5,115 bases of DNA from an uncultured Succinivibrio sp. (GTDB taxonomy: Bacteria > Pseudomonadota > Gammaproteobacteria > Enterobacterales > Succinivibrionaceae). Positions 5,110 through 5,115 of the stretch are shown one piece after another (within the stretch, counting starts at the first letter, position 1; every line of letters begins with the position of its first letter). The notes beneath the pieces are model-generated. The model was given only the letters and a program-made list of their open reading frames with translations, was not told the origin of the DNA and made no database searches. The stretch lies in contig CACYBT010000382.1 in assembly GCA_902772715.1 (NCBI GenBank), positions 1 to 5,115 of the forward strand, read 5' to 3'. Position numbers and translations under genes: made by a program.

Positions 5110-5115
5110 AAAGGA
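5110..5115 (+). promoter_or_regulatory. Ribosome binding site of a gene starting beyond the right edge
   Basis: AAAGGA in the last six bases fits a Shine-Dalgarno sequence, with a start codon expected a few bases outside the window. The gene would diverge from murJ. Candidates are dnaA (if the origin reading is right) or rpsT, which diverges from murJ in several gammaproteobacteria. Neither can be confirmed here. Confidence 0.45.

Larger units (their letters stand above)
3902..5115. other. AT-rich gene-free region, candidate origin or dnaA upstream region
   Basis: About 1.2 kb without a credible gene. Stop codons are dense in all frames, and the only small frames lack ribosome sites. It begins with the murJ promoter and ends with a ribosome binding site for a gene outside the window. 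Between them are the DnaA-box cluster, an all-A/T tract, a 15-bp tandem repeat, repeated TTGACT motifs and a leader hairpin, each listed separately. Only one GATC is present (5053-5056), so there is no Dam/SeqA-type cluster like that of E. coli oriC. The parts at about 4260-4440 and 4610-4700 show nothing specific beyond high A/T content. Confidence 0.75.

Noticed and set aside
3902..5115. CRISPR array or phage attachment site in the AT-rich region
   Set aside because: No regularly spaced repeats of 20 bases or more, and no tRNA or integrase. The repeats are short and irregular.

Overview
The window reads as a stretch of a gammaproteobacterial chromosome. The main pointer is a tandem-domain universal stress protein of the UspE type, close to the E. 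coli protein across both domains. MurJ also keeps the gammaproteobacterial signature residues. Coding GC is moderate and the non-coding DNA is strongly AT-rich, so a host-associated genus with low to moderate GC (for example a Succinivibrionaceae-like lineage) is plausible. That placement is inference and cannot be settled from this sequence.

Layout: the 3' end of an unrecognised plus-strand gene (1-141) converges, only 6 bp apart, on uspE (148-1086, minus). Then comes a 456-bp gap (1087-1542) with no intact gene. It holds a hairpin and a short reading-frame tail that look like the decayed right end of an IS200/IS605-type element. Next are a PAP2-family membrane phosphatase (1543-2187, minus) and the lipid II flippase murJ (2336-3901, minus, GTG start). 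They are separated by a 148-bp gap holding a probable murJ terminator and a probable PAP2 promoter. The rest (3902-5115, about 1.2 kb) is very AT-rich and has no credible gene. The last bases (AAAGGA) look like the ribosome binding site of a plus-strand gene that starts just outside the window.

The most interesting part is that AT-rich region. It contains one perfect DnaA box (TGTGGATAA, 4211-4219) and six close relatives of the form TGTGGRAAR on both strands, plus an all-A/T block beside one box, a 15-bp tandem duplication and repeated TTGACT motifs. murJ, PAP2 and uspE all point left, away from it, and the gene beyond the right edge seems to point right. This divergent layout is what one expects of a chromosomal replication origin (oriC) or a dnaA upstream region. 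No reaction or protein in the window is new in kind. The candidate origin next to murJ, rather than beside rpmH or mnmG, is the point worth following up.

Functionally, murJ and the PAP2 enzyme could act in the same undecaprenyl lipid cycle: MurJ flips lipid II outward, and some PAP2 enzymes recycle undecaprenyl pyrophosphate. They seem to have separate transcripts. UspE is a cytoplasmic stress protein with no evident link to them.
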